Shown here one piece after another: positions 8,450-17,156 of a DNA stretch of 64,000 nt. Each line of letters opens with the position of its first letter. The first letter of the stretch is position 1. The stretch comes from Streptomyces griseochromogenes (GTDB lineage: Bacteria > Actinomycetota > Actinomycetes > Streptomycetales > Streptomycetaceae), in assembly GCF_001542625.1 (NCBI RefSeq), contig NZ_CP016279.1:8494001-8558000 (forward strand), in the 5' to 3' direction. The notes under the pieces are model-generated. The model did no database searches, was not told the origin of the DNA, and saw nothing but the letters and a program-made list of their open reading frames with translations. Both the position numbers and the translations under genes were made by a program.

Positions 8450-9325
8450 GTGACGCGCGCCCGGCGGGTTGCACGGAAGAGTACGACGAGGGAGCCGATC
8501 ATCCAAGAGCCCGAAGCGCTCGACCCTGAGGGGTTCGAGCCGGAAGCCACCCGACGCGACGCGGGAGTCGCGGAGAGCGCCAGCGCCAATCGGGGCTGGT
8601 GGGACCGCAACGCGGACGAGTACCAGGTCGAGCACGGCACGTTCCTCGGGGACGACCGCTTCGTGTGGGGCCCGGAGGGCCTGGACGAGGTGGAGGCCGA
8701 GCTGCTCGGCCCGCCGGAGGAGCTGAAGGGCAAGGACGTCCTGGAGATCGGCGCGGGTGCGGCGCAGTGCTCGCGCTGGCTGGCCGCCCAGGGCGCCCGC
8801 CCGGTGGCGCTGGATGTCTCGCACCGCCAGCTCCAGCACGCCCTGCGCATCGGCGGATCGTTTCCCCTCGTCTGCGCCGACGCCGGCGCGCTGCCCTTCG
8901 CGGACGGCTCCTTCGACCTGGCGTGCTCCGCGTACGGGGCGCTGCCGTTCGTGGCCGACCCGCGGCTGGTCCTGCGCGAGGTGGGCCGGGTGCTGCGGCC
9001 GGGCGGCCGGTTCGTCTTCTCCGTGACGCACCCGATCCGCTGGGCGTTCCCCGACGAGCCCGGCCCCGAGGGCCTCTCGGTGGCCTCGTCCTACTTCGAC
9101 CGCACGCCGTACGTGGAGCAGGACGAGGAGGGCCGCGCGGTCTACGTCGAGCACCACAGGACGCTCGGCGACCGCGTCCGGGACATCGCGGTCTCGGGCT
9201 TCAGGCTGGTGGACCTCGTGGAGCCGGAGTGGCCGGCCTGGAACACCTCGGAGTGGGGCGGCTGGTCCCCGCTGCGCGGGAACCTGATTCCCGGGACGGC
9301 GATCTTCGTGTGCGAGCGGGACTGA
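8450..9325 (+). CDS. Class I SAM-dependent methyltransferase
   Basis: A 291-residue protein with a Rossmann-type methyltransferase fold. Motif I is VLEIGAGAAQCSRWLAAQGA (SAM-binding GxGxG-like), followed by ARPVALDVSHRQL (acidic residue that binds the SAM ribose), SFPLVCADAGALPFADGSFD (motif II/post-I) and VLREVGRVLRPGGRFVFSVTHP. The Methyltransf_11 type suggests a small-molecule or unidentified substrate. GTG 8450 gives VTRARRVARKSTTREPIIQEPEALDPEGF, which fits homologues I recall; an ATG at 8360 in the same frame is an alternative and the Shine-Dalgarno is weak at both. It is transcribed divergently from rpsA. Confidence 0.88.
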   Translation: MTRARRVARKSTTREPIIQEPEALDPEGFEPEATRRDAGVAESASANRGWWDRNADEYQVEHGTFLGDDRFVWGPEGLDEVEAELLGPPEELKGKDVLEIGAGAAQCSRWLAAQGARPVALDVSHRQLQHALRIGGSFPLVCADAGALPFADGSFDLACSAYGALPFVADPRLVLREVGRVLRPGGRFVFSVTHPIRWAFPDEPGPEGLSVASSYFDRTPYVEQDEEGRAVYVEHHRTLGDRVRDIAVSGFRLVDLVEPEWPAWNTSEWGGWSPLRGNLIPGTAIFVCERD

Positions 9326-9409
9326 CCCCCTTCGCGTGCTCCTGGCGTCCCCTTCGCGTCCTCGCACGCACGCGTGGGCCGCGTTTTCCGGCCGTACGAC
9401 ACTAGGGGC

Positions 9410-11998
9410 GTGATCCGTTACGACGCCCTGGACGCGCTGCCCGTGCGCGCCGCCCTGCCCGCCCTCACCGACGCCCTGGACGCGCACGGCACCGCCGTCC
9501 TGGTGGCGCCGCCCGGCACCGGCAAGACGACGCTGGTCCCACTGGTGCTCGCGGGCCTGGTCGGCGGCGGTCCCGCGCGGCGGGTCGTGGTGGCCGAGCC
9601 GCGGCGGATCGCGGCGCGCGCGGCCGCCCGGCGGATGGCGTGGCTGCTGGGCGAGAAGACCGGCGGGAGCGTCGGCTACACGGTGCGCGGCGAACGGGTC
9701 GCGGGGCGGCACACGCGCGTGGAGGTCGTGACCACCGGTGTGCTGCTGCAGCGGCTGCAGCGGGACCAGGAGCTCGCGGGCGTCGACGTCGTGGTGCTCG
9801 ACGAGTGTCACGAGCGGCATCTGGACGCCGACACGGTGGCCGCGTTCCTGTGGGACGTACGGCAGGCGCTGAGGCCGGAGCTGCGGCTGGTGGCCGCGTC
9901 GGCGACCACGGACGCGGGGGGCTGGGCGCGGCTGCTCGGCGATGCTCCGGTGGTCGAGGCCGAGGGGGTCTCGCACCCCGTGGACGTGCTGTGGGCGCCG
10001 CCCGCGCGTCCGGTACGGCCGCCGCACGGCATGTGGGTGGATCCGGCGCTGCTGGCACACGTGGCGTCGGTGGTGCGGCGGGCGCTGGCCGAGCGGGAGG
10101 GCGACGTACTGTGCTTCCTGCCCGGCACGGGCGAGATCGCGCGCGTGGCCGGGCAGCTCGGCGGTCTGGGGGCGGTGGACGTGCTCCAGGTGCACGGGCA
10201 GGCGCCGGCCGCCGTGCAGGACGCGGTGCTGGCGCCCGGGGAGCGGCGCCGGGTGGTGCTGGCCACGTCCGTGGCGGAGTCTTCGCTGACGGTGCCCGGG
10301 GTGCGGGTGGTGGTCGACTCGGGGCTGGCGCGGGAGCCGCGGGTGGATCATGCGCGCGGCCTGAGCGGGCTGACCACGGTACGGGCGTCCCGCGCGGCCG
10401 GGCGGCAGCGGGCGGGGCGGGCCGGGCGTGAGGCGCCGGGCGCGGTGTACCGGTGCTGGACGGAGGCCGAGGACGGCCGTCTGACGGCCTTTCCCGCGCC
10501 GGAGATCAAGGTGGCCGATCTGACCGCGTTCGCCCTTCAGGCGGCCTGCTGGGGCGATCCCGACGCCTCGGGGCTGGCGCTGCTGGATCCGCCACCGGGC
10601 GGGGCGATGGCGGCGGCGCGGGATGTCCTGTCGGCCGTGGGGGCGGTGGACTCCGACGGGCGGGCCACCGAGCGAGGAGTGCGGCTGGCTCGGCTGGGGG
10701 TGCATCCGCGGCTGGGGCGGGCGCTGCTGGACACGTCGGGCGAGGGGGCCGAGGTTGTCGCTCTGCTCTCGGAGGAGGTGCCGCGGGAGTACGGGGACGA
10801 TCTCGCCGGTGCGTTGCGGAGGGCTCGGCGTGGTGGCGACGCCTATGCGGGGCGATGGGTCGCGGAGGTGCGGCGGCTGCGGGCCGTCTCGGGGGAGTTC
10901 GCCCACCCGCTCACCCGTGACCGCCGCCCAGAAGGCACCGCCCAGGCCGGACCGGACACCCCGGCGGGAGCAGGAGACCGTCGGCCGCGAGGGGGCGCCG
11001 GGGCCGGCGGGTGGGGCGGGGCCGGGGAGGACGGGCTCGTCGGGCTCGTCGCCGCTCTTGGTTTTCCCGAGCGGGTCGCCAAGTCGGACGGGGGGTCGTA
11101 TCTCATGGCCTCGGGGACGCGGGCCGAGGTGGCCGAGGGGTCGGCTCTGCGCGGAGCGCCCTGGATCGTCGTCGCCGTCGCCGACCGGCCCGCCGGGAAG
11201 GGGCACGCGCGCGTGCGGCTCGGGGCAGCCGTGTCCGAGGAGGTGGCCCGGGCCGCGGCCGGAGCGCTGCTGACGGAGCGGGACGAGGTGCACTGGGCCG
11301 ACGGGGACGTCGTGGCCCGGCGCGTCGAGCGGCTGGGAGCCGTCGAGCTGGCCGTGCGGCCTCTGAGGGACGCCGGACCGGCCCTCGTACGCGCGGCGCT
11401 CCTCGACGGGCTACGGCAGGACGGGCTCGGGCTGTTGCGCTGGTCACCGGAGGCGCAGACGCTGCGGCAGCGGCTGGCGTTCCTGCGCGCGCACCTCGGG
11501 GAGCCGTGGCCGGACGTGTCGGACGAGGCGCTGCACGCGCGCGTGGACGAATGGCTGGAACCTGAGCTGAGCCGGGCCCGGCGGCGGGCCGATCTCGGGC
11601 GGATCGACGCCGGGCAGGCGCTGGCGCGGCTGCTGCCCTGGGCGAGCGGGGAGGCCGCCCGCCTTGACGAGCTGGCGCCCGAGCGGATCGCCGTACCGAG
11701 CGGGTCCAGGATCCGGATCGACTATCGGGACCCCGAGCGGCCCGTGCTCGCGGTGAAGCTGCAGGAGATGTTCGGGCTGCGGGAGACACCGGCCGTCGCG
11801 GGGGTGCCGCTGCTCGTGCACCTCCTCTCCCCCGCCGGACGGCCCGCCGCCGTCACCGCCGACCTCGCCTCCTTCTGGAAGGACGGCTACAAGGGCGTGC
11901 GCGCGGAGTTGCGGGGGCGCTATCCGAAACATCCGTGGCCGGAGGACCCGGCGACGGCCGAGCCCACCCGGCACACCAACGCGCGGCTCAGGCGCTGA
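9410..11998 (+). CDS. hrpB: ATP-dependent RNA helicase HrpB
   Basis: An 862-residue DEAH/RHA-type helicase. The P-loop PPGTGKTT (Lys about residue 39) and DECHERH (motif II, Asp about 131) are followed by SATTDAGGWARLL (motif III), ATSVAESSLTVPGVRVVVDSGLAREPRVDHARGLSGLTTVRASRAAGRQRAGRAGR (motifs V-VI), a ratchet/HA2 region, and the C-terminal HrpB domain (PSGSRIRIDYRDPERPVLAVKLQEMFGL and LLSPAGRPAAVTADLASFW). This domain order is diagnostic for HrpB. An insertion of Gly/Pro/Arg-rich low complexity (about residues 505-545) interrupts the middle. The RNA substrate is unknown in most bacteria. GTG 9410 is used; the stop overlaps the convergent DUF3068 gene by 11 bases. Confidence 0.95.
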   Translation: MIRYDALDALPVRAALPALTDALDAHGTAVLVAPPGTGKTTLVPLVLAGLVGGGPARRVVVAEPRRIAARAAARRMAWLLGEKTGGSVGYTVRGERVAGRHTRVEVVTTGVLLQRLQRDQELAGVDVVVLDECHERHLDADTVAAFLWDVRQALRPELRLVAASATTDAGGWARLLGDAPVVEAEGVSHPVDVLWAPPARPVRPPHGMWVDPALLAHVASVVRRALAEREGDVLCFLPGTGEIARVAGQLGGLGAVDVLQVHGQAPAAVQDAVLAPGERRRVVLATSVAESSLTVPGVRVVVDSGLAREPRVDHARGLSGLTTVRASRAAGRQRAGRAGREAPGAVYRCWTEAEDGRLTAFPAPEIKVADLTAFALQAACWGDPDASGLALLDPPPGGAMAAARDVLSAVGAVDSDGRATERGVRLARLGVHPRLGRALLDTSGEGAEVVALLSEEVPREYGDDLAGALRRARRGGDAYAGRWVAEVRRLRAVSGEFAHPLTRDRRPEGTAQAGPDTPAGAGDRRPRGGAGAGGWGGAGEDGLVGLVAALGFPERVAKSDGGSYLMASGTRAEVAEGSALRGAPWIVVAVADRPAGKGHARVRLGAAVSEEVARAAAGALLTERDEVHWADGDVVARRVERLGAVELAVRPLRDAGPALVRAALLDGLRQDGLGLLRWSPEAQTLRQRLAFLRAHLGEPWPDVSDEALHARVDEWLEPELSRARRRADLGRIDAGQALARLLPWASGEAARLDELAPERIAVPSGSRIRIDYRDPERPVLAVKLQEMFGLRETPAVAGVPLLVHLLSPAGRPAAVTADLASFWKDGYKGVRAELRGRYPKHPWPEDPATAEPTRHTNARLRR

Positions 11999-12980
11999 CC
12001 GGTTCGGGTTCCGTCGTCTGCGCGGGGGCCGGGTCCTGGGGGCGGCGGCCGCGTGCCTCCAGGTACAGGGCGAGGGAGAGGAGCAGCAGGCCGAAGGCCA
12101 GCGAGCCCCAGGGGACGTAGGAGGTGAGCGTCAGGATCAGGGTGCGGTTGTGCTTGACCAGGGCGACCGTGTGCTCGATGTAGTCCTCGCGCATCTTCAC
12201 GTCCCCCGCGAACGCCGTCACCTTGGCCCGGCCCCCGAGCAGGGTTCCGCCGCGCAGTTCCTCCTTGTGGAGCTCCTCGGCGTACACGGGTGCTCCGGTG
12301 ACCGGTTCGACCCAGAACTTGCGGACCGTGCTGTACCAGCGGGTGGTACCGGTCTTGGCCACCGACTGGGGGGTGATGCCCTGCACGGGCATGGCCTTCG
12401 GGAAGGGCACCTTGGTCCAGGGGACGGTCTGTTCGAAGTAGTAGACCTTCACGCCGCGGAAGGTCTGCGTGCCCTTGTAGTGGATGGGGCTGGTGGTGCG
12501 GGTCTGGGCGTCGAAGTACTCGTAGTCGCGCTTCTGGGTGAGGAAGGGCCACTTGAACTCGATGCCGTCCCGTTTGACCGGGTCGCCGTCGACCGCCTCG
12601 CCGGTGGCGTGGACGGGATCCTGGCTGTGGGCGTCGAAGATGTAGCGCTCGGGGACCTTGGAGACCATCTTGCCGTCGGGGCCCTGGACGTAGGACAGGC
12701 TGTCCCAGACGACGACCGGCCGCCCCGCCGTCCTCTCGATCTTCTTGGCGGCCTCCACATCGCCCCTGAGGGTCTGCACGATGGTCACCTTGGAGACCTT
12801 CTTCGCGCGCATCGTGCCGTAGTCGAGGAGGGTGGCGCCCTTGGCCTCCACGACCATGTCCTGGTACTGGTTCGCCGGGATCCGGGCCAGACGCGGGAAG
12901 GCGTACCAGCGCATCAGCGGGGACAGCGCCGCGAAGAACACGGCGCAGGCGAGCAGGACCAGGCTTGCCTTGCGGCGCAT
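11988..12980 (-). CDS. DUF3068 membrane-anchored protein (PorA-family annotation)
   Basis: A 330-residue protein with an N-terminal membrane helix (LVLLACAVFFAALSPLMRWY, residues about 7-27), a large extracytoplasmic region, and a second helix near the C-terminus (SLAFGLLLLSLALYLEA) before a short cytoplasmic tail. The motif YQDMVVEAKGATLLDYGTMRAKK and later KMREDYIEHTVALVKHN are typical of actinobacterial DUF3068 proteins, sometimes labelled PorA family. The function is unknown; the two-helix topology suggests a cell-envelope role. The ATG start precedes MRRKASL. It is convergent with hrpB (11-base overlap) and lies 27 bases downstream of the small SPW_0924-like gene. Confidence 0.88.
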   Translation of the reverse strand: MRRKASLVLLACAVFFAALSPLMRWYAFPRLARIPANQYQDMVVEAKGATLLDYGTMRAKKVSKVTIVQTLRGDVEAAKKIERTAGRPVVVWDSLSYVQGPDGKMVSKVPERYIFDAHSQDPVHATGEAVDGDPVKRDGIEFKWPFLTQKRDYEYFDAQTRTTSPIHYKGTQTFRGVKVYYFEQTVPWTKVPFPKAMPVQGITPQSVAKTGTTRWYSTVRKFWVEPVTGAPVYAEELHKEELRGGTLLGGRAKVTAFAGDVKMREDYIEHTVALVKHNRTLILTLTSYVPWGSLAFGLLLLSLALYLEARGRRPQDPAPAQTTEPEPVSA

Positions 12981-13007
12981 TCCGGCCTCCCTCCCGGACG
13001 GGCGCTG

Positions 13008-13142
13008 CTACGGGTGCGAGGGCACCGTCGTCAGCAGCGGCTTGGGGGACGTCCGGCCCGTCGGCGCACCCATGGCGGTGATCGCCAGGACCAGGGCGAG
13101 CGCGAGGGCGAGACCGGACGCGGCGGCGATCAGGGCGCGCAT
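13008..13142 (-). CDS. Small membrane/secreted peptide, SPW_0924-like
   Basis: A 44-residue peptide, MRALIAAASGLALALALVLA followed by ITAMGAPTGRTSPKPLL and a short polar tail. The hydrophobic core (residues about 3-24) is either a signal peptide or a single membrane helix. The start is supported by a very good ribosome binding site, GGGAGG, 8 bases before the ATG. It resembles the SPW_0924 family of small Streptomyces proteins of unknown function. The DUF3068 gene follows 27 bases downstream on the same strand, so the two are probably co-transcribed. Some of the open frame upstream of the ATG is non-coding. Confidence 0.7.
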   Translation of the reverse strand: MRALIAAASGLALALALVLAITAMGAPTGRTSPKPLLTTVPSHP

Positions 13143-13304
13143 GCGGGGCCTCCCGGCGGACGGTTCCTGATGAATCGTCAGATGCAGGTGCGGCAGGCAC
13201 CGTAGCAACGGGCGGCCGAGATGAGAACAGGTTGCACACACGGACAAGGGCGCCCTCTCCGTGGCGGAGGGGGCGCCCTGTGGCCCTGTGTGCCGTCCGT
13301 ACCG

Positions 13305-15053
13305 TCAGGAGGTCGCGGACGGGGACGGGCTCGGCGAGGGGCCGGCCGAGGTGTCGGTCGCGGCGACCTTCAGCTCGACGGTGAGCGTCGCGCCGCCGGT
13401 GGTGGTGATGCGGAGCAGGAAGGTGCCGGTGGTGTCGTCCGCGTAGAGCTTCGGCAGGGTGAGCAGGCCCTTGTCGTCCGTCCGGAGGTCGGTGAGGGTG
13501 CGTACGGTCTTGCCGTCGGCGTCCTTGAAGTAGGGGCCCTTGTCGTTCTCGGTGGCGTCGTCGGCCGACTTGATCAGGGTGGCGGTGGCCGCGACCTTGT
13601 CCGCGACGGCGCCCTTGTACGTCGCCTTCACCTGGACCTGGTCGGCGAACTCGCCGCCCGGAGTGCAGGTCAGCGGGGTGTCGCTGGTGCGGGCGAGAGT
13701 GTCGGCGGCGCGGTCGGTGACGGTGGCCGTGTAGTCGACGCCCTTGGTCTTGTGGCCGACGACGGCGGTGGTGATCTTGAAGTTGCCGGTCTTCTCGCCC
13801 GCCTGGAGCGCGGGCGCGACCGCCACGCCCTTGGCGTCGGTGGCGATCGTGGCCACGGTCTCGCCGCCGACGAAGGTGGCGTCGGTGTCGCCGGTGATGG
13901 TGAACCGGATCCGGACCTTGCCGACAGCCTTGCCCGCCTTGGTCTCCGCGCGGGTGCCGATCCGTAGGCCGAACGCGTCACCGGCCATCGCGGTGAGCTT
14001 GCCGGTGTCCGCGTCCTCCAGGTGGTCCACGGTCTCGGAGGGGGTGGGCGGCTTCGGGGCCGGCGGCTTCGGGTCCGGGTTCCCGTTGCCGCCGCCCGGC
14101 TTGCCGGGGTCGGGCTTGCCCGGGTCAGGTTTGCCCGGGTCGGGCTTGCCGGGGTGCGACGGGCCGTGGCCCGGCTTGGACTTCGGCGTACCGGAGGGCT
14201 TCGGGGTGCTGTCGTCGCTGCGGTGCCGGGGCACGCCGCCGGTGCCGTCGGGCACGGAGTGGATGCCCTTGCGGTAGTACTCCAGCCACCTCAGGACCAG
14301 GTTCAGGTAGTCCTGCGAGTTGTTGTAGCCGAGGATCGCGCTGTGCAGGCCGGCCTCGGTGGACATGTCCCGGCCGTCGCGGCACAGGTAGTGGCCGGCG
14401 GCGAGTGCGGCGTCGTAGACGTTGTTGGGGTCCTTCTTGCCGTCGCCGTTGCCGTCGCGGCCGGCCCAGGCCCAGGTGGACGGGATGAACTGCATCGGGC
14501 CGACGGCCTGGTCGTAGGCGCTGTTGCCGTCGTACTCGCCGTGGTCGGTGTCCTTGATGAGCGCGAAGCCGTTGCCGTCGAGCTGCGGGCCGAGGATCCG
14601 GCTCAGCGTCGTGCCGTTCGCGTCGACGAGGCCGCCGCGGGCCTGGCCGGACTCGACCTTGCCGATGGCGGCGAGCAGTTGCCAGGGCAGATTGCACTCC
14701 GGCTTGGAGGAGCGCAGTTCGGCCTCGGCCTTCTTGTAGGCGTCGAGGACCGTGGCGGGGATACCGGCCTCGGCCTCACCCCGGGAGACGGGCGTGCCGA
14801 CGGTGGGCGACGGGCTGGGGTTGGGGCTGTTGAGAGGCGGCAGGTCCGTGTAGTACGGCGAGTTGCCGGTGGCGTTGTCGTCGGAAGCCGCGTCCGGCAC
14901 GGGGGTGCTGGCCCCGGCCGCGGCCTGTCTGCCGCTGCCCTCGCCGGTCACCACTCCCGGAGCCTGGGACGCGGACAGAGCCGCGACCGCTGCCGCGGCC
15001 ACGGCGGTGGTCGCCGCCCCTTTGCGCAGCCGCCTGCCAAAATGCGCCGCCAT
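13305..15053 (-). CDS. Secreted lytic transglycosylase with Pro-rich linker and Ig-like C-terminal region
   Basis: A 582-residue exported cell-wall hydrolase. The N-terminus (MAAHFGRRLRKGAATTAVAA) is a signal peptide with basic n-region and Ala-rich core. The catalytic domain (about residues 95-255) has the MltB-like layout: LPWQLLAAIGKVESGQARGG (catalytic Glu in KVES), then YDQAVGPMQFIPSTWAW and VYDAALAAGHYLC. A linker of four PDPGK-type pentapeptides follows (14098-14157), then Ala/Thr/Asp-rich beta-type repeats (FTITGDTDATFVGGETVATI) that may bind wall polymers, ending in a Ser/Pro tail. The ATG has GGGAGGG upstream. It cleaves peptidoglycan by analogy with the family; the target and timing are not visible. 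Confidence 0.9.
   Translation of the reverse strand: MAAHFGRRLRKGAATTAVAAAAVAALSASQAPGVVTGEGSGRQAAAGASTPVPDAASDDNATGNSPYYTDLPPLNSPNPSPSPTVGTPVSRGEAEAGIPATVLDAYKKAEAELRSSKPECNLPWQLLAAIGKVESGQARGGLVDANGTTLSRILGPQLDGNGFALIKDTDHGEYDGNSAYDQAVGPMQFIPSTWAWAGRDGNGDGKKDPNNVYDAALAAGHYLCRDGRDMSTEAGLHSAILGYNNSQDYLNLVLRWLEYYRKGIHSVPDGTGGVPRHRSDDSTPKPSGTPKSKPGHGPSHPGKPDPGKPDPGKPDPGKPGGGNGNPDPKPPAPKPPTPSETVDHLEDADTGKLTAMAGDAFGLRIGTRAETKAGKAVGKVRIRFTITGDTDATFVGGETVATIATDAKGVAVAPALQAGEKTGNFKITTAVVGHKTKGVDYTATVTDRAADTLARTSDTPLTCTPGGEFADQVQVKATYKGAVADKVAATATLIKSADDATENDKGPYFKDADGKTVRTLTDLRTDDKGLLTLPKLYADDTTGTFLLRITTTGGATLTVELKVAATDTSAGPSPSPSPSATS
14098..14157 (-). repeat. Four in-frame 15-bp tandem repeats in the transglycosylase linker
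   Basis: Four consecutive 15-base units differ by one to three bases each (plus-strand unit GGCTTGCCGGGGTCG). On the coding strand they give the Pro/Asp/Gly/Lys pentapeptide linker between catalytic and C-terminal regions. The perfect periodicity would allow length variation by slippage without frameshift. Confidence 0.9.
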
Positions 15054-15368
15054 AGAGTGAACCCTCCCGTGGACGTGTTGCGTCCGTCTCCGTCTGACTG
15101 CCTCGCCCTGGTGTGACGGTTGACCCGGCGTTCTGGTTTCCCTGTGCCGCCCTTCCATTCGTGCGACGCGTGTTCGACCATGCGGCGGGGCAGACAACCC
15201 AGGTGACCCTACGACAACTTGCTGTACGCAGGGACCCGTTCGCGCCCGGTTTTTACCGTTTGGCCAACTCACGTTGCCCTGGGTGCCCTCGAGTGAGGCT
15301 CACGCATACTGGACGGACGTGATCAACGGTTCCGGCGCCGGGGCCGACAACCGTTCCAGGGGGCCCTG
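15054..15368. promoter_or_regulatory. Divergent region between lytic transglycosylase and DUF4184 genes
   Basis: About 315 bases without a gene; it must hold both promoters. GTGAG-G-CTCAC at 15292-15302 is a perfect 5-bp-arm dyad just upstream of a CATACT that could serve as a -10 for the plus-strand gene. I looked in the long minus-strand leader for the c-di-AMP (ydaO-type) riboswitch that precedes some Streptomyces wall-hydrolase genes and did not recognise its conserved core. No stronger claim is possible. Confidence 0.3.
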
Positions 15369-16226
15369 TTGCCGTTCACGCTCAGCCATGCGGCGGCCGT
15401 GCTGCCCGGTATCCGGCAGGACGGCGGCGGCCGGGGCCGGTTGGTGCCCGCGGTGCTCGTCGCGGGCTCGTTCGCGCCCGACATGACCTACTACGCGGCG
15501 AGTGTCCTGTCGGGCGGGATGGAGTTCGGGACGGTCACGCACTCCTTCGCGGGTGTGGTGGGCGTGGACGTGCTCATCACCTGGGCGTCGGTGGGGCTGT
15601 GGCTGCTCGTCCGGGAGCCGCTGGTGGCGCTGCTGCCCCGGCGCGGCCAAGGGCGCCCGGCGGCACTGCTGCGCTGCGGTGCGCCCCGCACGCGCGTGCG
15701 GGGCTCTTCCGTGCTGTGGTGGTACGTCTCCGCCGTGCTCGGCGCGCTGACGCATGTCGTGTGGGACGCGTTCACGCATCACGACCGGTGGGGGTCACGG
15801 CTGATTCCGGCTCTTGGGCGGAGTGCGGCGGGCATGCCGATGTACTCATGGCTGCAGTACGGCACGTCCGCGGTGGCCGCCGTGGTGATCGCCGTGTTCC
15901 TGGCACGTGCGCTGCGCGGGGCGCCGGGCGGTGAGCCGGTGGGAGTGCCCGTGCTGTCCGTACGGGACCGGTGGCGGGCCTTTGCCGTGATCGGCGGCTG
16001 TGCGCTGGCGGGCGCGGTGCAGCGGGCCTCGCGGTGGTGGAAGTACCAGGGCGCCGCCGCCAGTCCCTGGGACCTGGTGCCCACGTTGTGTTTCGGGGTC
16101 GGCGCCGGGCTGGTCCTCGGGGTGCTGGTGTACGCGGCCGGGGTCAGGGTGTGGCGCCCGGCCCCGGCTCCGGACGGTCCCGGTGCGGCGGTCGGTGCGG
16201 ACCGGGGCCGCCCGGTGGCTCGGTGA
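15369..16226 (+). CDS. DUF4184 family multi-pass membrane protein
   Basis: A 285-residue membrane protein. The first residues MPFTLSHAAAVLP and SFAPDMTYY are the conserved DUF4184 opening; THSFAGVVGVDVLITW, GALTHVVWDAFTHHDRWGS and MYSWLQYGTSAVAAVVIAVFLA also fit. His/Asp residues in SHAA, PDMTYY, THSF, THVVWDAFTHHD resemble the metal-ligand pattern of YdjM-like membrane hydrolases, so an enzymatic role is possible but not shown. About six hydrophobic segments are present. The start is TTG 15369 with GGGGG a few bases upstream. The 3' end overlaps the convergent gene by about 80 bases. Confidence 0.85.
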   Translation: MPFTLSHAAAVLPGIRQDGGGRGRLVPAVLVAGSFAPDMTYYAASVLSGGMEFGTVTHSFAGVVGVDVLITWASVGLWLLVREPLVALLPRRGQGRPAALLRCGAPRTRVRGSSVLWWYVSAVLGALTHVVWDAFTHHDRWGSRLIPALGRSAAGMPMYSWLQYGTSAVAAVVIAVFLARALRGAPGGEPVGVPVLSVRDRWRAFAVIGGCALAGAVQRASRWWKYQGAAASPWDLVPTLCFGVGAGLVLGVLVYAAGVRVWRPAPAPDGPGAAVGADRGRPVAR

Positions 16227-16578
16227 CGCGGGCCACGAGGACCGGCGCCACGAAGACGGTGAGGGTGCGCCGGGGGCGGACCCTCGGGATCAGGGTGAGC
16301 AGAAGCGCGAGGTAGCCGCGGGCCAGGTCCGCCCGGGCCCGCCAGTCGGGGGCGGCACCGTCCGTCCTGGCGACCCGGGCGGCGAGCCGGCGCCGGAGGT
16401 TCGCCGCGGCCCTGCGGACCGTCGCGGGCAGGTCGGCGGGGATGCGGGCGGTGCTCGCGTCGGCCGCGAGGGGCGGGACCGACGAGGCAGGCGTGGCCTG
16501 GGCCGAGGCGGTGTCCGCCCGGGCCGGGGTGCCGTGGCGTGCCTCGGGCGTCCGGCGGTGGAGCATGCGTATACCCAT
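16144..16578 (-). CDS. Hypothetical Streptomyces protein (MGIRMLHRRT family)
   Basis: A 144-residue basic protein starting MGIRMLHRRTPEARHG. The middle contains ASTARIPADLPATVRRAAANLRRRLAAR, probably an amphipathic helix, followed by WRARADLARGYLALLLTLIP (a hydrophobic stretch near residues 98-117) and a Pro/Arg-rich tail. I recall Streptomyces proteins with the same opening residues, all of unknown function. The 3' end overlaps the convergent DUF4184 gene by 83 bases, which is long and makes the exact stop or even the gene less certain. Confidence 0.5.
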   Translation of the reverse strand: MGIRMLHRRTPEARHGTPARADTASAQATPASSVPPLAADASTARIPADLPATVRRAAANLRRRLAARVARTDGAAPDWRARADLARGYLALLLTLIPRVRPRRTLTVFVAPVLVARVTEPPGGPGPHRPPHRDRPEPGPGATP

Positions 16579-17102
16579 GCCCGCAGTGTTGCGGCTGCGG
16601 GGGGCGGGGGGCGTTTTGGCGGGGGCCACGTGAGTGAAGCGCCCTGCGAGGGTTCGGCCGGTTCGGGTGCGGGCGGGGGCCAGGAGAGCCGTGGGTGCTG
16701 TGCGGGCCGAGGGGCCTGTGGGCGGGTCGCGGTGGGGCCGTGCACCGCCGGAACGCGTCGTGGGGGTTGATCACCGTTGCGGCGGAGAAGAAATTGCCAC
16801 CGCCGCGATGCGAGAGAAGCAGGCCTCGGGGTCGCGGCAGGGGGATGACGTCGGCCTTGGCGCTCGCCGGACGTCACGACAGCGGGGCAGCAGGCACGGG
16901 CCTCGCCTGCCGTCACGGTAGGGGAGCAGAAGCCGTCTGCCTCGGTACCTGCCAGTCGCCGCGGCAGGGCGGAGGGAAGAAGTCGTTCCCTTCGTCGCCC
17001 GCCCGCACCGCGGCGGACGGGAAACGTGGGCCCCTGGCAGACGATCGCCGGCGCAGCTGCGGGAGAAGGCCCCGCGCCGGGCATCCGGCCGGACTCGCGG
17101 TG
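16579..17102. other. Intergenic region downstream of polA with repeat copy A
   Basis: About 520 bases with no convincing gene on either strand. It contains a 44-base repeat at 16742-16785 also found upstream of polA, and, around 16830-16925, imperfect short repeats on the minus strand of the pattern TGCTnCCC...TGACG..GGCGAG. Reading frames here are open only because of the base composition. Confidence 0.4.
16742..16785. repeat. Intergenic repeat, copy A (downstream of polA)
   Basis: This 44-base segment aligns without gaps to 20082-20125: both begin GCACCGCCGGA and end CACCGTTGCGGCGG or CGCCGTTGCGGCGG, with 36 of 44 positions identical, and both continue into AAGAAG-like sequence. The two copies flank polA in direct orientation. 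Confidence 0.7.
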
Positions 17103-17142
17103 GCGGAGGCCGTTGCCGCAGGGTGGCGGCAGCGGCCTCCGC
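17103..17142 (-). terminator. Terminator downstream of polA
   Basis: A 17-bp stem (GCGGAGGCCGTTGCCGC against GCGGCAGCGGCCTCCGC, one G-T pair) with a 6-base loop begins 15 bases after the polA stop. It is a strong GC-rich hairpin without a U-tract. Confidence 0.85.
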
Positions 17143-17156
17143 CGGGGCCGTGGAGG

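Noticed and set aside
8357..11293. A 978-codon minus-strand open frame opposite the methyltransferase and hrpB.
   Set aside because: It is antisense to two genes with complete catalytic motifs; its own translation is low-complexity Arg/Pro/His.
14098..14157. Tandem repeat considered as a possible CRISPR array.
   Set aside because: The units are contiguous 15-mers without spacers and lie in frame within a coding sequence; no cas gene is present in the window.
15054..15368. Possible c-di-AMP (ydaO-type) riboswitch before the lytic transglycosylase.
   Set aside because: The leader is long enough and such switches precede some wall hydrolase genes, but I did not find the conserved core segments of the motif.
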